Shown one piece after another: positions 60,334 through 64,000 of a stretch of 64,000 nucleotides of DNA. Each line of letters opens with the position of its first letter. Position 1 is the first letter of the stretch. The stretch spans positions 62,001-126,000 of the forward strand of contig JAJYTF010000010.1 in the NCBI GenBank assembly GCA_021793155.1. The letters run 5' to 3'. The position numbers and the translations under genes are program-made. The notes beneath the pieces are model-generated. The model did no database searches. It had not been told where the DNA came from and saw only the letters and a list, made by a program, of their open reading frames with translations. This DNA is from Pseudomonadota bacterium (lineage in GTDB: Bacteria > Pseudomonadota > Alphaproteobacteria > Rhodospirillales > Magnetospirillaceae).

Positions 60334-61722
60334 ATGGTGAACTCTACGTTTTCGTCCAGCTCCCATGCCCGGCAACAGGACGTGAAATTGAGCGCGTGCA
60401 AGGTCATATTGTCGTACCTGTTCCCTGCGGCCTTGCGTCGCATCACGAGTTCTCTGTTCATCATTGGCGCTATTGTAATCGCTGGAGCAGCCACCCCGGC
60501 TCAGGCGAAATACGCCTCCATGGTGGTCGATGCCGACACAGGCGAGGTTCTTCACGCGGTCAATGTGGATCAGCGGAATTTTCCCGCCTCATTGACCAAG
60601 ATCATGACGCTCTACCTGCTGTTCGACGAACTGGACAGCGGCCACCTGCATATGACCGACCGAATGCCGATCTCGGCCCATGCCGCCGCGCAGGCCCCGT
60701 CGAAGCTGGGCCTCGAGCCGGGTGACAGCCTGAAGGTCGAGGATGCGATTCTGGGAATCGTCACCAAATCGGCCAACGACGCCGCAGTCACCGTGGCCGA
60801 GTTCATCGGCGGCAGCGAAAGCGGATTTGCCGAGAAGATGACCCGGAAAGCCCGTGAACTGGGCATGCGGCAAACCGAATTCCGCAACGCCTCGGGCCTG
60901 CCCAGGCCGCCGAACGTCAGCACGGCGCGCGACATGATGACCCTGGCACGGGCGATGATCCACAATCACGCCAAGTACTATCACTATTTCTCGACCCGCG
61001 AATTTGTTTACAACGGCCAGGTCATGAGGAATCACAACCACCTGATGGAGCATTACACGGGCGCCGACGGCATCAAGACCGGATATATCGCCGCATCGGG
61101 CTTCAATCTGGTGGAATCGGCCAAGCGTGACGGCCGCCGGCTGATCGGTGTGGTGTTTGGCGGACAGAGCGCCGCGGCCCGTGACCGCCACATGGCGCAT
61201 CTGCTGGATGCCGCCTTCGCCCGGCCAGCCGGCGCGTCGGGAGTGGAAATGGCACAATTGCCCGATCAGGCCGAGGAATCGGCAACGACCGCGAGCGGCG
61301 CGGCGCAACAGATCAATGCCGACGACACCGGCGCAGATACCCGTGCGGTCATGCGGGCGATGGCGTCGGCCAAGGCCGCCCCGGCCGCCAGGAAGATCGC
61401 CAAGGCGCGACCGCCAAAAGCCGCGGACGACAGCGACGACGCAGCCGGTGATGCTGACGAGGACAATTGGGCCATCCAGGTCGGCGCGTATAGCCAGTCG
61501 GCAAAGGCGCGCAGCGCCGCCGAGGCGGCTTTCCGCAAGCTGGGCAAGCTGGTTGCGGACGGCGAAGTCAGCGTCGCCCGTAGCAAGGGCCGTCACCATA
61601 TCTACCGCGCCCGCGTCATCGGCCTCCCCGAAAACACCGCACACAAGGCCTGCAGCCGCCTCAACAAGAGCCACATGGCCTGCAAGGTGATCAACCTGGG
61701 TGTGAACGTGGCGACGAAATAG
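60334..61722 (+). CDS. D-alanyl-D-alanine carboxypeptidase with C-terminal SPOR domain
   Basis: 462 residues. N-terminal signal/anchor (about 37-58, LFIIGAIVIAGAATPAQA). Peptidase S11 domain: SxxK S86-K89 (ASLTKIM), SxN S146-N148 (KSANDAAV) and KTG in DGIKTGYIAASGFNLVESA. A Pro/Ala/Lys linker (about 300-375) precedes a SPOR domain (about 380-455; WAIQVGAYSQSAKARSAAEAAFRKLGK), which targets denuded peptidoglycan at division sites. It trims stem peptides during wall maturation. The ATG 60334 has no strong ribosome-binding site; a later start near the signal peptide is possible. Confidence 0.92.
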   Translation: MVNSTFSSSSHARQQDVKLSACKVILSYLFPAALRRITSSLFIIGAIVIAGAATPAQAKYASMVVDADTGEVLHAVNVDQRNFPASLTKIMTLYLLFDELDSGHLHMTDRMPISAHAAAQAPSKLGLEPGDSLKVEDAILGIVTKSANDAAVTVAEFIGGSESGFAEKMTRKARELGMRQTEFRNASGLPRPPNVSTARDMMTLARAMIHNHAKYYHYFSTREFVYNGQVMRNHNHLMEHYTGADGIKTGYIAASGFNLVESAKRDGRRLIGVVFGGQSAAARDRHMAHLLDAAFARPAGASGVEMAQLPDQAEESATTASGAAQQINADDTGADTRAVMRAMASAKAAPAARKIAKARPPKAADDSDDAAGDADEDNWAIQVGAYSQSAKARSAAEAAFRKLGKLVADGEVSVARSKGRHHIYRARVIGLPENTAHKACSRLNKSHMACKVINLGVNVATK

Positions 61723-61730
61723 CGCTACAC

Positions 61731-61790
61731 TGCCGGCCTTGCCGGCAAATGCCAGAACGATGCCGGCCTTGCCGGCAAATGCCAGAGCGA
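61731..61790. repeat. Two tandem 30-bp repeats with hairpins
   Basis: 61731-61760 and 61761-61790 match at 29 of 30 positions. Each contains the hairpin TGCCGGC CTT GCCGGCA. They start 9 nt after the carboxypeptidase stop and may act as a terminator. Confidence 0.85.
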
Positions 61791-61920
61791 TTTCGGCCTT
61801 CGTTTGAAGGTCGAGCCCGGGCGGCGTTCAAGCCCGCCTGGCCGGAGGCGCGAGCATCGTATCGGAACGAAGCGGACAACGCTTTGGCATTTGTTCGGAA
61901 TTGGCTCCATCATTTCCGAA
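61791..61920. repeat. Dispersed intergenic repeat, copy C
   Basis: Begins with the imperfect hairpin TTCGGCCTTC GTTT GAAGGTCGA shared with 47791-47814, then CAAGCCCGCCTGGCC, GAGCATCG and later TTTGTTCGGAA ... CATTTCCGAA, which recall segments near 52300, 47830 and 18820. Confidence 0.6.
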
Positions 61921-61927
61921 GGGGCTC

Positions 61928-62638
61928 TTACCGAAGTGTCGAGGCCAATGTCGCGCCCCGCGACGCCATGAAATAAAGGCCCATATGGTGCGCCACCTCC
62001 CGCGGATGGGAGGCTGTCGGCGGCAGGCTCATCGACTCTGCCGCTGCGCGGGGTAAATCGTAGGTGGCACAGGCCGGTTCGTAGACGACGATATCCGTCA
62101 GGCTCGGCATCAGACTGTGATTGCGAGCGGAAAGCAGCGTCAGCACGAAGTCCATGACGCAGATGTCGGTACAGATCCCGACAACCACGACCGCCTCCAG
62201 CCGATGGCCATTCACCCAATCGACCACTCTGTTGCGACCGCTCTCCGGGTCGATGCCGCCGACGAAACCGTTGATGCAGTCCTTGCGCAACAACGTCGCC
62301 GCATGGCTGGTCTCCAGCCATCGCAGCGCCGGAACCAGGTTCTCCTGCCCGGTGCCGATCTCGCAATGCGGCGGATAGGGCGGCTCGGGCTTGCCGGGAA
62401 CATGGGTGTCCAGAAAGGCCAGGATCACCCTCCCCTCAGCTTCGAAGCGCCGCGCAAGCTCGCATGTCTCGGTCACCATCCCATCGACTCGCGGATCCGG
62501 GACCGGTGGCGCCAGGGGACCACATCCCACACCGGCAAATCCGTTGACCTCGTCGACGATCACCAGTCCGCTACGCTTGGCACCGGCATCGAAAGGCACC
62601 AGTTGAAGCGGCAAATCGGAAAGGGCGAAGTCGCTCAT
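61928..62638 (-). CDS. Isochorismatase-family cysteine hydrolase (nicotinamidase-like)
   Basis: 236 residues. The catalytic triad is visible: Asp in SGLVIVDEVNGF, Lys in LRKDCINGFVGG, and Cys in VVVVGICTDICVMDFVLTLL (cis-peptide GICTD). Metal-site histidine in FLDTHVPGKPEPPYPPHCEIGTG fits nicotinamidases, which have the D..H..H cluster. It probably hydrolyses nicotinamide or a related amide. The ATG at 62638 is favoured because AGGGGA lies 5 nt upstream; an ATG at 62644 overlaps that site. It follows the mutase gene by 9-10 nt and may be co-transcribed. Confidence 0.88.
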   Translation of the reverse strand: MSDFALSDLPLQLVPFDAGAKRSGLVIVDEVNGFAGVGCGPLAPPVPDPRVDGMVTETCELARRFEAEGRVILAFLDTHVPGKPEPPYPPHCEIGTGQENLVPALRWLETSHAATLLRKDCINGFVGGIDPESGRNRVVDWVNGHRLEAVVVVGICTDICVMDFVLTLLSARNHSLMPSLTDIVVYEPACATYDLPRAAAESMSLPPTASHPREVAHHMGLYFMASRGATLASTLR

Positions 62639-62647
62639 GGCCATCCC

Positions 62648-64000
62648 CTAAGTCAATTCCATCCCGGAAAGGCGCAGCTGCAGGTTGATCTGGCGACGCA
62701 ATTCCTTCAGTCCCTCGGGCGACAGCGCCTCGCAGCGCAGGGTGAGAGCCGGCTCGGTATTGGAGGCGCGCAGCAGCCACCAGCCATGGGAGGTCCTTAC
62801 CTTTACCCCGTCAATCCCGTCGTAGGGAGTTCCGGCGACGGTGAGCCGCATGCGCACTTCCTCGACCACCCCGAACTTGCGGTCATCCGGGCAAGGGAGG
62901 CGGATTTCCGGGGTATTAAGGCGATGCGGCAGCCGGTCGATGCGGCCGGCCAGCGTCTCGCCGGTCAGCCCCGAAACCAGACAAATCAGCCGCAAGGCCG
63001 CGTAAAGGCCGTCGTCGAACCCGTAATAGCGGTCGGTAAAGAAGATGTGCCCCGACATTTCGCCGCCAAGCAATGCGCGGACCTCGGCCATCTTGCGTTG
63101 GATCTGCGAACGTCCCGATGGCGCCATCACCGGTTTCCCACCGAAGCGCCGCACCTCGTCGAACAGAACATCACTCGCCTTGACGTCGGCCACCACCGCC
63201 ATCCCCGGCCGCTCGGCCAGGATTTCCTCGGCGAACAAGGCAAGCATCTGGTCGGCGGCCAGCGCGCGACCTTGATCGTCCACCGCCACCACCCGGTCGC
63301 CGTCACCGTCGAAGGCCACTCCCAGGTCCGCCGACTCGGTCAGCACCACGTCCTGCAACTGGCGGAGATGCCGGGGCTCGGCCGGGTCAGGGTCATGGCC
63401 CGGAAAATTTCCATCGACCTTGCCGTTGATCACCACATGCCGGCCCGGCAGACGGCTCAGCAGCAGGGGCAGCACCGCGCCCACAGCGCCGTTGCCCGGA
63501 TCCCAGGCCACCGTCGGTGGGCGTGCCGCAGCCCATTCCTCGGCCAACCGACCTGCATACTCGACCGCAAACGGCTGCTGGACCACCCGCCCCTCGCCGC
63601 TGAGGTATTCGCCATAAGCGGCCCGCTCGGCGACTCGCCCGATCTCGTCACGGCTGAGGCACAGGCCGTTCCTGACCAGCTTGAAGCCGTTGTATTCCGG
63701 CGGATTGTGCGAACCGGTGACCATCACTCCGCCAGCCGCCTCCAGCCGCCGCACGGCGAAGGTCAACATGGGCGTCGGTCCCAGGCCGACACGCCGGACT
63801 TCGAGCCCACAGGCCACCAGCCCGGCGACCACGGCGCGTTCCAGCTCGGGCGAGGACAGGCGCCCGTCATGCCCGACGCAGACTACCGAGCCCCTTTGCG
63901 CCGCCAGTTCGCTGCCGTATGCGCGGCCCACGGCATAGCCGTCGGCGGCGGTCAGATCTTTCCCGGCAACACCGCGGAAATCATAGCCACGCAGGACGAC
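62648..64000 (-). CDS. Phosphomannomutase/phosphoglucomutase, N-terminus beyond window
   Basis: At least 450 residues; the frame continues through the right edge (VVLRGYDFRGVAGKDLTAAD is read at the boundary). Alpha-D-phosphohexomutase motifs: catalytic TGSHNPPEYNGFK with the phospho-serine, metal-binding FDGDGDRVVAVD, sugar-binding GGEMSGHIFF and phosphate-binding LLRASNTEPALTLRCE. AlgC/ManB-type enzymes interconvert mannose- or glucose-1- and 6-phosphates for polysaccharide synthesis. The RGYDFRG near the edge indicates only a few N-terminal residues are missing. The gene ends 9-10 nt before the nicotinamidase-like gene. Confidence 0.93.
   Translation of the reverse strand, partial: VVLRGYDFRGVAGKDLTAADGYAVGRAYGSELAAQRGSVVCVGHDGRLSSPELERAVVAGLVACGLEVRRVGLGPTPMLTFAVRRLEAAGGVMVTGSHNPPEYNGFKLVRNGLCLSRDEIGRVAERAAYGEYLSGEGRVVQQPFAVEYAGRLAEEWAAARPPTVAWDPGNGAVGAVLPLLLSRLPGRHVVINGKVDGNFPGHDPDPAEPRHLRQLQDVVLTESADLGVAFDGDGDRVVAVDDQGRALAADQMLALFAEEILAERPGMAVVADVKASDVLFDEVRRFGGKPVMAPSGRSQIQRKMAEVRALLGGEMSGHIFFTDRYYGFDDGLYAALRLICLVSGLTGETLAGRIDRLPHRLNTPEIRLPCPDDRKFGVVEEVRMRLTVAGTPYDGIDGVKVRTSHGWWLLRASNTEPALTLRCEALSPEGLKELRRQINLQLRLSGMELT

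Overview
The window is GC-rich chromosomal DNA from an alphaproteobacterium. The best guess is a Rhodospirillales relative of Magnetospirillum; this is inferred from gene order, not from a marker gene. Supporting signs are popZ directly upstream of valS with tolC and a PCMT-type methyltransferase behind it, a bacterial Mic60/mitofilin, a phasin, GGDEF/EAL signalling proteins, a DUF2795 protein behind an EcfG-type promoter, and a glgX-clpA-clpS-phasin run. Genes are dense and no insertion sequence, prophage or CRISPR array is visible. Both ends cut a gene: an EAL protein on the left and a phosphomannomutase/phosphoglucomutase on the right.

Layout. 1-4.7 kb: c-di-GMP and phosphorelay signalling (EAL fragment, REC-Hpt protein, large PAS-GGDEF-EAL protein). 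4.8-10.3 kb, minus strand: assimilatory sulfate reduction operon, sulfite reductase-cysH-cysD-cysNC, with 4-nt overlaps at the first two junctions and a 1-nt gap at the third. 10.6-14 kb: an alpha/beta hydrolase, then a minus-strand iron operon (FTR1-like periplasmic domain, polyferredoxin, P19). 14-25.8 kb: Mic60 and a methyltransferase, valS, popZ, tolC, a PCMT homologue, tRNA-Cys and tRNA-Asn, an outer-membrane barrel, an EF-hand lipoprotein, gph and fliN. 25.9-34.2 kb: rhomboid protease, DUF2795 protein, FmdE-like protein, type I secretion ABC plus membrane-fusion protein, a Pat-like acyl-CoA-synthetase/GNAT fusion, and a broken DsrE-like gene.

34.4-38.6 kb: motA/motB pair with two small followers, an AbrB-type membrane protein and a small secreted repeat protein. 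38.6-45.8 kb: an IclR regulator divergent from mmsA and a complete Liv-type ABC transporter, with a long palindrome in the divergent promoter. 46.2-54.1 kb: ExaC-type aldehyde dehydrogenase with its DUF779 companion, then FIST protein, hybrid histidine kinase, periplasmic binding protein and NarL-type response regulator; the set resembles the regulatory periphery of quinoprotein alcohol oxidation clusters. 54.4-64 kb: glgX, clpA, clpS, phasin, a D,D-carboxypeptidase with SPOR domain, a nicotinamidase-like hydrolase and the mutase.

Intergenic spaces are rich in strong hairpins. Some are ordinary terminators. Others form dispersed repeat families: one about 55-bp palindromic element occurs twice at roughly 82% identity, and a looser hairpin family occurs at several gene ends. 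The items most worth checking are the iron operon that lacks a permease, the HisKA-like segment with Tyr in place of His in the GGDEF/EAL protein, the C-terminal extension of the sulfite reductase, and the FIST/kinase/binding-protein/regulator block beside the aldehyde dehydrogenase.
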